Positions 17,649-27,640 of a stretch of 64,000 nucleotides of DNA are shown piece by piece. Within the stretch, counting starts at the first letter, position 1; every line of letters begins with the position of its first letter. Both the position numbers and the translations under genes were made by a program. The notes beneath the pieces were generated by a model. That model did no database searches, was not told the origin of the DNA, and saw nothing but the letters and a program-made list of their open reading frames with translations. The stretch is from Pseudomonas rhizophila (GTDB lineage: Bacteria > Pseudomonadota > Gammaproteobacteria > Pseudomonadales > Pseudomonadaceae): contig NZ_CP024081.1 in NCBI RefSeq assembly GCF_003033885.1, positions 2,173,924-2,237,923 on the forward strand, written 5' to 3'.

Positions 17649-19685
17649 TCAGCGCTCCAGTTGTTTGTGTTCCTGCGGCACCATTGAGGTGCCGGTCAAT
17701 GGCAGGCGCAAGGTGAAGCAGGTGCCCTGGCCCGGCGCCGACTGCACTTCCATCTGGCCCTTGTGATTATTGGTGATGATGAAATACGACACCGACAGCC
17801 CCAGCCCGGTCCCTTGGCCGATTTCCTTGGTGGTGAAGAACGGCTCGAAGGTGCGTTTGCGTACGTTCTCGCTCATGCCGATGCCGTTGTCCTCCACCTG
17901 GATCTCTGCCCACGGTGGGTTCAGCCGCGTGCGCAGGATAATGCGCCCGGGTTCGCTGTCGTCCTGGCGTTGATGGATCGCCTGGGCGGCGTTTTTCAGC
18001 AGGTTGAGCAGCACCTGCTCCAGCTCGTTGGCGGTGCCGGGCACCGGGCCCAGGTTGGGGTCGAACTGCCGGATGATCGCCTGGCCCTTGAAATCGAAAC
18101 CGATTGCCAGGTCGAAGTCGTTGCCGGCGATCTCCACCGCCTGGTCGATCAGTGCCGGCAGGTCGCAGGGCGCCATCTGCCGGGTGCTGCGCCGGCTGAA
18201 GCTGAGCATGTGGGTGACGATTTTCGCCGCCCGGGCGCCGGCCTGCTGGATGCCGTCGAGCAACTGCGGGATTTCCCGGCTTTGCAGGTAAAGGTTCACC
18301 CTTTGCAGTTCGATATTCAGTTGTTCGGCCTGTTCGATGTTCTTCGGCAGCTCCGGCGACAGGCGTCGGCGGATGTTTTGCACGTTGTGCAGGATGGCTC
18401 CCAGCGGGTTGTTGATTTCATGGGCCATGCCCGCCGCAAGACCGCCGACCGAGAGCATCTTTTCTGATTGCACCATCATTTCTTCCAGCGACAGGCGTTG
18501 GGTGATGTCATCGATGCGGATCACCACGCCGCGTCCGGCGCCGCCCATCAGTGGATAGAAAGTGAGGGCGTAGTGCCGGGCCTCGTCGTCCTTGGTCCAG
18601 GTGACGCGTTCGATCTTCGCCACCGTATGCTGTTCGACCGTTTGCTTGAGCTGTGGCAGGTAAGGCTTGAGCGGTTCGAAGGCGAGGAAGATCGGCTGGT
18701 TCAGCGCCTCGTCCAGGCGTGTGCCGGAGAGGGCGCTGGCTTCCTGGTTCCATTGGGTGACGTAGAGCTGTTCGTCGAGGGCGATCAGGGCCGAGGGCAT
18801 GGAGTCGATAATGCTGTTGAGGTAGTTCTGGAAACCGGTGAGCTTTTTCTCGATCTTGCTGCGCACCTGGACTTCCAGCTCCAGTTTGCGATTGGTGTGG
18901 CGGGTTTCTTCCGCCAGGCCCTGGGCCTGGTCGTAGGCGGCCTGGGAATCGTCCCGCGCGCGCTTGAGTTGCTGCTCCCGGGCTTCGATCCGCGAGAGCA
19001 TGGTGTTGAACGCCTCGGCCAGACTGCCGATTTCGTCGTGGTTGCCGCGGGCGGCGCGCAGGGAATAGTTCTCCTCGCGGGTGACCTGGCGCGACAGTTC
19101 CTCGAGCTGATGAATCGGCTGGGTGATCAGGCGTTTGATCTGCTGGGCAATGACCAGCCAGAGCAACACGCTGAAAATAAGGATGCCGAGGCTGGCGGTC
19201 AGGGTGCCGGTGTAGAACGCAGTCGGCAGTTCGCTGCTGGCAACCAGCAACAGATGACCCGGCGCCGTCCCCGGGCGGGGTAGGGTGATGACCTGATTGC
19301 TGCGAAACTCACTGGCTTGCCACGCCTGCATGTGGCGGTAATGGTCCGGCAGCTTGAGCTTTTCGCCCTGTTGCAGTTGCGCCAGGCGTGCGCCCTCGCC
19401 GTCATACAACGCAGCGGCCCGCAACGGCGCGTAGCTGTTGAGTTCATCCAGCAGGCGCTGGGCGGTCTGAGGCGACTGCAGGGCATCGGCGATCAGGCTC
19501 GGGTTGGCCACCAGCCGACCGATGGTCTGCAGGGCCTGGGGCGCCATGCTTTCCTGGGAAATGTAATAGGCGGCGCTGATAAAGGTCAGGTTGGCCACCA
19601 GCAGGACGGTGGTCAACAACACCAGCAGGGCGGCCAGCAGTTTCTGGCCGACCGGGAGGTTTTCAAGGCGCTGGCGCAATGGCAT
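17649..19685 (-). CDS. Membrane sensor histidine kinase (HAMP-PAS-HisKA-HATPase)
   Basis: 678 residues. TM1 about 16-40, periplasmic sensor about 42-160, TM2 about 161-182, HAMP about 183-235, coiled coil to 285, PAS about 286-395, dimerisation domain with phospho-acceptor His422 in AGMAHEINNPLGA, and HATPase with NELEQVLLNLLKNAAQA (N box), VEDNGIGM (G1) and GTGLGLSVSYFI (G2). No receiver domain and no adjacent response regulator: an orphan kinase of the NtrB-like four-helix group. It starts 46 bases after panE. Signal and partner are unknown. Confidence 0.92.
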   Translation of the reverse strand: MPLRQRLENLPVGQKLLAALLVLLTTVLLVANLTFISAAYYISQESMAPQALQTIGRLVANPSLIADALQSPQTAQRLLDELNSYAPLRAAALYDGEGARLAQLQQGEKLKLPDHYRHMQAWQASEFRSNQVITLPRPGTAPGHLLLVASSELPTAFYTGTLTASLGILIFSVLLWLVIAQQIKRLITQPIHQLEELSRQVTREENYSLRAARGNHDEIGSLAEAFNTMLSRIEAREQQLKRARDDSQAAYDQAQGLAEETRHTNRKLELEVQVRSKIEKKLTGFQNYLNSIIDSMPSALIALDEQLYVTQWNQEASALSGTRLDEALNQPIFLAFEPLKPYLPQLKQTVEQHTVAKIERVTWTKDDEARHYALTFYPLMGGAGRGVVIRIDDITQRLSLEEMMVQSEKMLSVGGLAAGMAHEINNPLGAILHNVQNIRRRLSPELPKNIEQAEQLNIELQRVNLYLQSREIPQLLDGIQQAGARAAKIVTHMLSFSRRSTRQMAPCDLPALIDQAVEIAGNDFDLAIGFDFKGQAIIRQFDPNLGPVPGTANELEQVLLNLLKNAAQAIHQRQDDSEPGRIILRTRLNPPWAEIQVEDNGIGMSENVRKRTFEPFFTTKEIGQGTGLGLSVSYFIITNNHKGQMEVQSAPGQGTCFTLRLPLTGTSMVPQEHKQLER

Positions 19686-19731
19686 CGGACTCTTCGTTTA
19701 AAAGGAACACGAGGGCCAGCGTAGCCGCTGC

Positions 19732-20712
<981 letters not shown>

Positions 20713-20713
20713 T

Positions 20714-20719
20714 TATAAT
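20714..20719 (+). promoter_or_regulatory. Candidate -10 element for yajQ
   Basis: Perfect TATAAT at 20714-20719. A GTCGACA at 20694-20700 is too close for a normal -35, so recognition is uncertain. A start near 20726 would give a leader of about 65 bases containing a terminator-like hairpin. Confidence 0.5.
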
Positions 20720-20746
20720 GAGCCCGATTTTAACCACAAGCCAAGC

Positions 20747-20776
20747 ACGCGCCTTTGTCACGGGCGCGTCTTTTTT
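20747..20776 (+). terminator. Terminator-like hairpin inside the yajQ leader (possible attenuator)
   Basis: Seven-base GC-rich stem ACGCGCC (20747-20753) / GGCGCGT (20763-20769), nine-base loop, then C and T6 (20771-20776). The yajQ ribosome binding site (GGAGA, 20780-20784) begins 4 bases after the T-run. The T-run is on the coding strand, so the signal would act on the yajQ transcript itself. Confidence 0.65.
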
Positions 20777-20791
20777 ATTGGAGAACACTAC

Positions 20792-21277
20792 ATGCCGTCA
20801 TTCGACGTGGTATCCGAACTGGACAAACACGAAGTCACCAACGCCGTTGAAAACGCCGTCAAGGAACTCGACCGTCGTTATGACCTCAAGGGCAAGGGCA
20901 GTTTCGAGTTCAAGGAGAAGGACCTGACCGTCAACCTGACCGCCGAGGCCGACTTCCAGCTTGAGGCAATGATCGAGATCCTCAAGCTGGCCCTGGTCAA
21001 GCGCAAGATCGACGTTCAGTGCCTTGAGGTCAAGGACGCCTATGCCTCGGGCAAGCTGATGAAGCAGGAAGCCGTGCTCAAGGAAGGCATCGACAAGGAA
21101 CTGGCGAAGAAAATCGTTGCTCATATCAAGGACGCCAAGCTCAAGGTGCAAGCCGCCATCCAGGGCGAGCAAGTGCGCGTCACCGGCAAAAAGCGTGATG
21201 ACTTGCAGGAAGCCATCGCGGCACTGCGGGGCAAGGAATTCGGCATGCCTTTGCAGTTCAATAACTTCCGCGACTGA
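20792..21277 (+). CDS. yajQ: YajQ-family cyclic-di-GMP-binding protein
   Basis: 161 residues. Small two-domain ferredoxin-like protein. Characterised members bind cyclic-di-GMP and act as transcriptional co-regulators. Diagnostic stretches are [19 protein letters not shown] at the start, [13 protein letters not shown] and the C-terminal [16 protein letters not shown]. The start is ATG 20792 with GGAGA 7 bases upstream; in-frame codons further 5' lie in the leader and antisense to panE. Regulation may involve the leader hairpin at 20747-20776. Confidence 0.95.
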   Translation: MPSFDVVSELDKHEVTNAVENAVKELDRRYDLKGKGSFEFKEKDLTVNLTAEADFQLEAMIEILKLALVKRKIDVQCLEVKDAYASGKLMKQEAVLKEGIDKELAKKIVAHIKDAKLKVQAAIQGEQVRVTGKKRDDLQEAIAALRGKEFGMPLQFNNFRD

Positions 21278-21373
21278 TACCCGGTGCACAGAGGCATTGT
21301 GGGGAGCGGGCAAACGCTCTTTCACAATGCTTCGCCCGGTCTTTCGTGGTTATGGCAATAGAAGGAGAGGTAG

Positions 21374-22216
21374 ATGGACTTGAACGCTGAAGTGGACAAC
21401 TTGATCAAGGCGTCCGAGGCCTGGATCCCCATGATCATGGAGTATGGCAGCCGGGTGCTGCTGGCGGTGGTGACGCTGGCCATTGGCTGGTGGCTGATCA
21501 ACAAGGTAACCCGCAAACTCGGCGGGCTGTTGGCACTGCGCAATGCCGACCTGGCGCTGCAAGGGTTCATCAGCAATCTGGCGAACATCATCCTCAAGAT
21601 CCTGCTGATCGTCAGCGTGGCGTCGATGATCGGCATTGAAACCACCTCGTTCATCGCGGCCATCGGTGCGGCAGGCCTGGCGATCGGCCTGGCATTGCAG
21701 GGCAGTCTGGCGAACTTCGCCGGTGGTGTGTTGATTCTGTTGTTCCGCCCGTTCCGCATCGGTGACTGGATCGAAGCTCAAGGCGTGGCTGGTACGGTCG
21801 ACAGCATCCAGATCTTTCACACCGTGATTCGCACTGGTGACAACAAAACTGTCATCGTGCCCAACGGCAACCTGTCGAACGGCATCATCACCAACACCAA
21901 TCGCCAGCCGACCCGCAAAGTCGTGTTCGATGTCGGCGTGGATTACCAGGCCGACCTGCAAAAGGCTCGCGAAGTATTGTTGGAGCTGGCCAAGGACGAG
22001 CGTGTACTGGCCGATCCAGCGCCTGAGGCGGTGATTTCCACCCTGGGCGACAGTTCGATCACGGTGTCGTTGCGGGTATGGGTCAAAACGGCCGATTACT
22101 GGAGCGTGATGTTCATGTTCAATGAACAGGCCCGGGATCGTTTGAAGGACGCGGGAATTGATATTCCGTTTCCGCAGCGGGTTATTCGTATGGTCCACGA
22201 AGGGGCTGCGCAGTAA
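21374..22216 (+). CDS. mscS: Small-conductance mechanosensitive channel MscS
   Basis: 280 residues. Osmotic-downshock safety valve in the inner membrane, homoheptameric. Three hydrophobic segments at about 22-45, 65-85 and 92-120. The pore helix has the Gly/Ala-rich pattern AAIGAAGLAIGLALQGSLAN, followed by the beta domain (FRIGDWIEAQG, VPNGNLSNGIITN) and an alpha-beta C-terminal domain. Slightly basic end. It starts after GGAGAGG and has a shared terminator with the porin on the opposite strand. Confidence 0.95.
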   Translation: MDLNAEVDNLIKASEAWIPMIMEYGSRVLLAVVTLAIGWWLINKVTRKLGGLLALRNADLALQGFISNLANIILKILLIVSVASMIGIETTSFIAAIGAAGLAIGLALQGSLANFAGGVLILLFRPFRIGDWIEAQGVAGTVDSIQIFHTVIRTGDNKTVIVPNGNLSNGIITNTNRQPTRKVVFDVGVDYQADLQKAREVLLELAKDERVLADPAPEAVISTLGDSSITVSLRVWVKTADYWSVMFMFNEQARDRLKDAGIDIPFPQRVIRMVHEGAAQ

Positions 22217-22293
22217 CGCTTTGAATGCATGAGCTGATTGTTAGTTAGCTTGCTAATTACGAAGTTGCTTTTAAGCTGACCTGTAATGGGCAC

Positions 22294-22332
22294 AAAAAAA
22301 CCGCTCACCTGAATCAGGTGAGCGGTTTTTTA
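22294..22332. terminator. Bidirectional terminator between mscS and the porin gene
   Basis: Stem CCGCTCACCTGA / TCAGGTGAGCGG at 22301-22325 flanked by A7 and T6, so it has a T-run on both strands. Confidence 0.92.
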
Positions 22333-22367
22333 TTTGTTGCCGGTGTAACTATCGAATGACCGCTGAA

Positions 22368-23621
22368 TTACAAGATGCTCAGAGGGTATTCGACGATGAA
22401 GCGGAAGTCGTTGTTGTCGTTGCCAACACCGGTGCTTCCACGATAGAACGCGCTACGAACGCGGAAAGACAGGTCTTTGGCTGGACCGCTTTGCATAACG
22501 TACTTGGTTTCGATGTCGAGCTCGTGTTCTTTTGCGTCATCGTTAGTGCCGGTGTCAATGTTGTCACCGGTGATGTAACGAGTCATGAAGCTCAGGCCAG
22601 GAACGCCGTAGGTTTTCATGTTCAGGTCGTAGCGAGCCTGCCAGGAGCGTTCGTCTTTATTGTTGAAGTCGGAGTACTGGACGGAGTTGGCGAGGAAAAT
22701 AGTGCCGTTGCCGTCAGCGCCATATTTGTAGCCTGCGTCGCCGGTTGAGCGTTGGTGAGCGAGGGTGAATTTGTGGGCGCCAAGGCTGTAAGCCGCTGCG
22801 AGGGACCAGATGCGGTTGTCAGCCTCACCGGCGAGCTCTTGACCTTCGCCCTTCGTGTCGTAGCCGTTGAAGTCGAAGTTCAACGACTGATCTTCGTTGA
22901 TTGGAAGGGTGTAGTTGAGGTTGAGGTATTTCTTTTTGTAGAAATCTTCAATATCGGAAGCAGCTACACCACCTACAAAATTGTCGGTGAACTGATAGGT
23001 TGCACCAGCAATGTTAGCGGATTTAAGGCCGGTGCCGTTGATGGTGTCGCGGCCCATGGCAGTCTGATCGCTCAGGGAGGTGAAGCGACCTGCGCTCAGT
23101 TCCAGGCCCTTGATTTCGTTGCTGGTGATCAAGGTGCCGGTGGCAACTTCCGGCAGCAGGCGGCTGTCGTCGGTGGCGAACACTGGGCTGCTGGTGAACT
23201 GGTTACCGTATTTCAGGACTGTGTCGGACAGACGGAATTTAACCGCGCCGCCAGCCTTCGATTGAGTCTTTTCCAGATTGTCACTGCTGTCCTGGGCGAA
23301 CAAGCCGTTACCAGCACGACCAGTGCCGCCGTCGAAGCGGACGGAGCCCAATGCGAAAGCGTCAACGCCTACGCCGACGGTACCTTGGGTAAAGCCCGAC
23401 TCGTAGATAGCGCGTACGCCGAGGCCGGCTTCTTCACGATAACTTTGTTCGTCGCTATCGTTGTTCTTCCAATCACGATTCATGTACAGCATACGGCTCA
23501 GAACGTTCAGGCTCTGATCTTCAAAAAAGCCCTTGGATTCTTCCTGGGAAGAGGCCATTGCGAACTGCGAGGTACTGGCCGAAACAGCCAGTGCGATCAT
23601 GCTCCACTTCATCACGCGCAT
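22368..23621 (-). CDS. OprD-family outer-membrane porin
   Basis: 417 residues. Signal peptide MKWSMIALAVSASTSQFAMA, cleaved after an AxA-like site near residue 23, then SQEESKGFFEDQSLNVLSR, the typical OprD-family start. Alternating amphipathic strands fit an 18-stranded barrel ending in FIVEYPLSIL. RYITGDNIDTG near residue 345 is shared with OprE/OprQ/OpdQ-type members. Substrate (amino acids, small carboxylates) cannot be assigned. GGAGCAA precedes the start. The mRNA leader carries a hairpin at 23656-23686. Confidence 0.92.
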   Translation of the reverse strand: MRVMKWSMIALAVSASTSQFAMASSQEESKGFFEDQSLNVLSRMLYMNRDWKNNDSDEQSYREEAGLGVRAIYESGFTQGTVGVGVDAFALGSVRFDGGTGRAGNGLFAQDSSDNLEKTQSKAGGAVKFRLSDTVLKYGNQFTSSPVFATDDSRLLPEVATGTLITSNEIKGLELSAGRFTSLSDQTAMGRDTINGTGLKSANIAGATYQFTDNFVGGVAASDIEDFYKKKYLNLNYTLPINEDQSLNFDFNGYDTKGEGQELAGEADNRIWSLAAAYSLGAHKFTLAHQRSTGDAGYKYGADGNGTIFLANSVQYSDFNNKDERSWQARYDLNMKTYGVPGLSFMTRYITGDNIDTGTNDDAKEHELDIETKYVMQSGPAKDLSFRVRSAFYRGSTGVGNDNNDFRFIVEYPLSIL

Positions 23622-24475
23622 CGTGATTTGCTCCTTTGGTTTTTAGAAGAGTCTTGCCGTCCCACCTGTTTTTTTATCTGGGCGGCTCTTTCTTTTTGTG
23701 TCGGCGCGAACTTATATCACGACGACATTCATTGGCGATACTTGCCCATCCAATCTTTCAGCTTCTTTACGACCCTGTCGCCAATGGCTCGATCCATGTC
23801 GTATTTGGGCTGTTCCGGCGCAATCGGACTCACAACTCGAAGTTGCTTCTTTTTTCCGGCGTCGGTGTAAAGACTCCTTTGTTACTGCGCTTGAAGCTCC
23901 CTGTGGGCAACCTTGCCACTTTATTTATAGGCCCGCAGGTTTTCGCTTCCGGCGATGCCCTGCAGGCGATATGGGGATGAATGCAACAAGCATGCTCAAA
24001 CCCGGATTTTGTTCACGTTTTTTTCACATTCTCCATTTTTGCATGGTGAAACCTCATGAAACCGGGCTCCAAAGGCCTTGTTTTAAATGAGGTTGACTGC
24101 TGTGGCGCTCTCGTGTTTAGAACCGCTAAACGCTGCGAGACAACCAAAAACGTTACCGGTTCACCCTCTCAGTGAGTAGATCACGGATGCTTCGTGCACT
24201 GAGCGTAGACGCGTTGTGCTGTTTTGGTGCAAAAAATCTCTACCTTGTACGAAAATTTTACAGGCTCAGTGCAAGAGGCAGTGCTCGCAGCGCCCGTCTC
24301 AGGCCTATGTGTTACCGGCCGCGCTGAGTTGGTGCGCGTACTGGAAAAAAAGCCTCGGACAGGGTCATGACAGTACGCAGTGAACCCTTCGACGTTCAAG
24401 GGTATGCTGCGGCTCTATGTCCCCCTCAGGCCCGCTGAGTCGGGCAAAATCGATAACCAGCGAGGAGTGCGCGCG
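23622..24475. other. 854-base intergenic region without a recognisable gene
   Basis: Between the divergent porin and HIT genes. Seen: a hairpin at 23656-23686 (GCCG-T-CCCA / TGGGCGGC) in the porin leader, an A-rich tract beside it, and several short inverted repeats. Short frames here have no start signal, no recognisable domain and no steady codon bias. The length is unusual for this compact region and could hold a small RNA or multiple porin promoters, but I see no convincing terminator to delimit one. Confidence 0.4.
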
Positions 24476-24901
24476 GTGTTTGCTTTAGATCCACAACTGC
24501 AACAAGACACGTTAGTCATGGGTGACTTCCCGCTGTGCCGGTTGCTCTTGTCCAACGATTCCAATTACCCGTGGTTCATCCTCGTGCCGCGACGGGAAAA
24601 TATCAGCGAATTGTTTCAATTGGATGACGCCGACCAGCGGCAGCTGTGGAAGGAAACCACGGCCCTGGCCGAAACCCTCAAGGACTCCTTCAATGCTGAC
24701 AAGCTGAACGTTGCAACCTTGGGTAACGTCGTCAGTCAGTTGCACATGCACGTCATCGTGCGCAAGCGTGATGACGCGGCCTGGCCAGCGCCGGTCTGGG
24801 GCAAACACCCGGCCAGGTCGTATACTGCTGAACAGGTGAAGGTCATTCGCGACCGATTGCGAGCGGCCCTGACCGATGATTTCAAGTTTCTGGAGGGTTG
24901 A
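24476..24901 (+). CDS. HIT-domain (histidine triad) protein
   Basis: 141 residues from GTG 24476, served by GAGGAG at 24462-24467; an upstream in-frame ATG at 24380 has no ribosome binding site. Nucleotide-binding fold with the C-terminal triad motif in the form [13 protein letters not shown]. The first and central (catalytic) His are kept, but the third position is Ile rather than His. This variant seems usual in this gammaproteobacterial subgroup. Probably a nucleoside phosphoramidase or dinucleotide hydrolase. Followed 4 bases later by slyX, as in other pseudomonads. Confidence 0.88.
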   Translation: MFALDPQLQQDTLVMGDFPLCRLLLSNDSNYPWFILVPRRENISELFQLDDADQRQLWKETTALAETLKDSFNADKLNVATLGNVVSQLHMHVIVRKRDDAAWPAPVWGKHPARSYTAEQVKVIRDRLRAALTDDFKFLEG

Positions 24902-24905
24902 AACC

Positions 24906-25112
24906 ATGAACCTTGAAGAGCGTGTAACGGATCTGGAAAGTCGCCTGGCGTTTCAGGATGACACTATCCAGGCATTAAATGACGTGCTGGTGGAGCAGCA
25001 GCGAGTGGTCGAGCGTCTGCAGCTGCAAATGGCCGCGTTGCTCAAGCGCCAGGAAGAGATGGCCGGGCAATTCGAAACCTTCGAAGAAGAAGCGCCTCCG
25101 CCTCACTACTGA
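24906..25112 (+). CDS. slyX: SlyX family protein
   Basis: 68 residues, almost entirely coiled coil ([25 protein letters not shown]...), with the acidic proline-rich tail EEEAPPPHY that marks SlyX. Function unknown; the name comes from proximity to slyD in E. coli. It starts at 24906, 4 bases after the HIT stop, with GGAGG upstream inside the HIT gene end. An operon with HIT, ending at the terminator downstream. Confidence 0.9.
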   Translation: MNLEERVTDLESRLAFQDDTIQALNDVLVEQQRVVERLQLQMAALLKRQEEMAGQFETFEEEAPPPHY

Positions 25113-25133
25113 CCGACCGGAACGACAGGCAAT

Positions 25134-25171
25134 AAAAAACCGCGAGCAGCCAGGCTGCATCGCGGTTTTTT
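25134..25171. terminator. Bidirectional terminator between slyX and the cold-shock gene
   Basis: Stem CCGCGAGCAGCC / GGCTGCATCGCGG (25140-25165, one internal mismatch), A6 before and T7 after. Confidence 0.9.
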
Positions 25172-25182
25172 TACGCTTGGGA

Positions 25183-25788
25183 TCAGCGGCGCGGTAGCGC
25201 GGCGATCACATCTTCGGCCTGCAGGCCCTTGTCGCGGTTCATCACGGAGAACTCCACGCGCTGGCCTTCGACCAGAACGCGGTGGCCTTCACCACGAATG
25301 GCTCGGAAATGCACAAAGATGTCATCGCCGGAGTCGCGGGAGATGAAACCGAACCCCTTGGAAGTGTTGAACCACTTCACGGTGCCGGTATCGCGGTTGG
25401 ACATGTCGTAGTTTTGCGGTGCGGCGGCCGGTGACGACTTCTTGTAGAAGCTGACAGCCAGGTGCAATGCCACGGCGAGCAGTGATGCGGCCAGGCTGAA
25501 CAGCACGGCCGGTTGACCGGCGATTTGCGGCATGGGTGCCAGCAGGGTCAGGGTTTGCAGGGCAACGGCCAACACCAGCAAGGCGCTGACCAGGTTTTGC
25601 AGTTGATGACGTGGGCCTTTGTTCCAGTAGGGGATAACAGGTGCAAGGGTCAGGTTGAGCAGGCCGAAAAAGGCCAGGTAAAGCGCATCGGGATGTTGCA
25701 GGTAAGGCGTGGCTTCGGAACCCAGGCTAGGGATGAAGGACAGCAGCAGGGCAGCTGCGCCCATTAGCAAGTGGACGATTTTCAACAT
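25183..25788 (-). CDS. Membrane-anchored cold-shock-domain protein
   Basis: 201 residues. N-terminal half has three to four hydrophobic helices (about 5-22, 35-52, 65-85 and 92-110); C-terminal half (about 132-201) is a complete cold-shock domain with RNP1 KGFGFISRD and RNP2-like DIFVHFRAI. So a nucleic-acid-binding domain is tethered to the inner membrane, facing the cytoplasm. The start at 25788 (MLKIVHLL) is chosen because the hydrophobic domain begins there; upstream in-frame residues look non-coding and the ribosome binding site is weak. Similar fusions are known in Pseudomonas; function is unclear. Confidence 0.85.
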   Translation of the reverse strand: MLKIVHLLMGAAALLLSFIPSLGSEATPYLQHPDALYLAFFGLLNLTLAPVIPYWNKGPRHQLQNLVSALLVLAVALQTLTLLAPMPQIAGQPAVLFSLAASLLAVALHLAVSFYKKSSPAAAPQNYDMSNRDTGTVKWFNTSKGFGFISRDSGDDIFVHFRAIRGEGHRVLVEGQRVEFSVMNRDKGLQAEDVIAALPRR

Positions 25789-26162
25789 TTTGATTGACTC
25801 ACGGTTAAGACGGATCACAAGGAAGAGCTGATCGGGGCGGTTCGCTTCGGAACAATAGAGAGGCGTTGGACACATTCCCGAATCAGCCTATGCGCCATGC
25901 CCGGAAAAATAGGCGTAGCGACACACTGCCTATTTAACAGCAAAGCCCCGACCTTCTCAAACCCGTTACGGGGGGCGGACCGCGCTGTTCGTCGGCGCAA
26001 GGTATCAGGCAAGGGCGTGAAATCTCCCGCCTCGTCGGAACCGTCCGGTGTTGCGGCTTGTCGGTTCAGGAGGGCTGGCGATTTGTCGCAGGCTGGCGGC
26101 GGTAACACCGGCTAGAGTGCAAGGGCCGCTGTCGAATTCATCACCGCAGGAGATCAACCAAC
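25789..26162. other. 374-base intergenic region upstream of two divergent genes
   Basis: Between the membrane cold-shock gene and the Dps-like gene. GCAGGAGATCA at 26146-26156 is the Dps ribosome binding site. CTAGAGT at 26113-26119 resembles a sigma-S -10, which would suit a Dps gene, but no -35 is at proper distance. Nothing else is clear. Confidence 0.3.
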
Positions 26163-26636
26163 ATGGCAATTGATATCGGGATCAGTGAAGAAGATCGCAA
26201 ATCCATCGTCGAGGGGCTTTCACGGCTGCTGTCGGACACTTACGTTCTGTACCTCAAGACCCATAATTTTCACTGGAACGTCACGGGGCCGATGTTTCGC
26301 ACCCTGCACCTGATGTTCGAGGAGCAATACAACGAACTGGCGCTGGCGGTGGACCTGATTGCCGAACGCATTCGTGCCCTCGGCTTTCCTGCGCCGGGCG
26401 CTTACGCCGTGTATGCACGCTTGTCTTCTATCAAGGAAGAAGAAGGCGTGCCTGGCGCCGAAGACATGATCCGCCAGTTGGTCGAGGGGCAGGAAGCCGT
26501 GACGCGTACGGCCCGTAGCATCCTTCCTTTATCGGACAAGGTCAGTGACGAACCGACCACCGATCTGCTGACCCAGCGCATGCAGGTCCATGAAAAAACC
26601 GCATGGATGTTGCGCTCGCTGCTGGAAGACCGGTAA
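26163..26636 (+). CDS. Dps/ferritin-like DNA-protection protein
   Basis: 157 residues. Four-helix Dps fold with ferroxidase signature [16 protein letters not shown] near residue 35 and [19 protein letters not shown] near 57. The length and [19 protein letters not shown] ending are as in Dps. It should store iron and shield DNA under oxidative or stationary stress. It starts at 26163 after GGAGATC. The short N-terminus has few lysines, so DNA binding may be weak. Monocistronic. Confidence 0.92.
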   Translation: MAIDIGISEEDRKSIVEGLSRLLSDTYVLYLKTHNFHWNVTGPMFRTLHLMFEEQYNELALAVDLIAERIRALGFPAPGAYAVYARLSSIKEEEGVPGAEDMIRQLVEGQEAVTRTARSILPLSDKVSDEPTTDLLTQRMQVHEKTAWMLRSLLEDR

Positions 26637-26842
26637 GCGCCGGGCCGGGCGATGACGGAGGGGCTGGCATTATCGCTGGCTCTTTGTGTAGGACGTCGTA
26701 ATTCGTCGCCTGCCTGCTGCTGGCTTGTCCTACGCCGATGGTCATAAAGTCATCTGGATCTGGCGATGCCGTTGAGCTTCCATAGAGCCACAGATTGGTT
26801 GTTCCAATTGAGAGGTTCGTATGGCAAAGGAGTGTCAACGGT

Positions 26843-27220
26843 ATGATTCAAGGAAAGGAACCTGGGGAGGGTGTGCATGGGCGCTTTCAGCCCATTACCA
26901 TCGACCCGTTCGTCCGGGGGTTCGACATGCAACTGGCCCGGCCCCTGTCCCGATCGATCCGCCTGAACGGGTTCGCCACCTGTCTTCGGCTCGAGCAGGT
27001 CTATTGGGATATTCTCGGTGACATGGCCCAGCTCAACAGCTGTTCCATCAGTACTCTGCTGTCCCATGTGGACCGGGAAGTGCACCTGCGCCATGGCGGG
27101 GTACGCAACTTCAGCGGTTTAGTGCGCGTGGTTTGCGTGGTGCACAGTTTGAAAGAGGCTGGGACAGCGGTCGTGGGGCGACATTGGCGTGATGAATGCG
27201 TGGCGCCTGTCAGTGGCTGA
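26843..27220 (+). CDS. Ribbon-helix-helix domain protein
   Basis: 125 residues. The central part DMQLARPLSRSIRLNGFATCLRLE followed by a helix (VYWDILGDMAQLNSCSISTLLS) matches the RHH_4-type domain (arylsulfate sulfotransferase-like / DUF family): a beta strand for DNA contact and two helices. Probably a small DNA-binding regulator. Start 26843 (MIQGKEPG) has AAAGGAG upstream. The preceding ~200 bases hold a GTAGGAC ... GTCCTAC inverted pair near 26687-26733. Stands alone; targets unknown. Confidence 0.75.
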   Translation: MIQGKEPGEGVHGRFQPITIDPFVRGFDMQLARPLSRSIRLNGFATCLRLEQVYWDILGDMAQLNSCSISTLLSHVDREVHLRHGGVRNFSGLVRVVCVVHSLKEAGTAVVGRHWRDECVAPVSG

Positions 27221-27233
27221 AACCGACCGGCAA

Positions 27234-27265
27234 CGGCCTGTGCCGTCTTACGGCTGCACAGGCCG
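27234..27265 (+). terminator. Strong hairpin after the RHH gene
   Basis: CGGCCTGTGC / GCACAGGCCG stem with a 12-base loop, 13 bases after the stop. No T-run follows (CATTTAAT), so it may be a weak terminator or RNA-stabilising stem. Confidence 0.4.
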
Positions 27266-27343
27266 CATTTAATGGATATAATCCCGCTCTTTGCCGCAAA
27301 GCCCAGCCTTTGCGCGAGTAACCTGATCGCCGAGACAACCCCC

Positions 27344-27565
27344 ATGCCGATGTACGACTATCAATGTGCTTCCTGTGGTCATCAGATGGAAGCCATTCAA
27401 AAGATCAGCGCGGCACCGCTGGTCGACTGCCCTGCCTGTCAGGCGCCGGAACTGAAAAAGATGCTGTCCATGCCAGGTTTCCGCCTCGGTGGCACCGGCT
27501 GGTATGAAACCGACTTCAAGACCGGCGCCAAGAAGAACCTGGCCGGTGGCGACAAAGCTGACTGA
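27344..27565 (+). CDS. FmdB-family zinc-ribbon protein
   Basis: 73 residues. Starts MPMYDYQCASCGHQMEAIQ and has the paired CxxC knuckles CASC and CPAC (residues about 9-34), so a single zinc ribbon, then a flexible Gly/Lys-rich tail. This 'FmdB putative regulatory protein' lies before aspS in many pseudomonads. Function unknown; nucleic-acid or protein binding is inferred. The start at 27344 matches the family; a frame from 27272 extends into the promoter. Confidence 0.88.
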   Translation: MPMYDYQCASCGHQMEAIQKISAAPLVDCPACQAPELKKMLSMPGFRLGGTGWYETDFKTGAKKNLAGGDKAD

Positions 27566-27640
27566 GTTGAACACGCGCGAGCTCTTGCACGGGCAGGGCC
27601 TCCAACCGAATTTCGAATTACGAGAAGTGAAACCACTACC

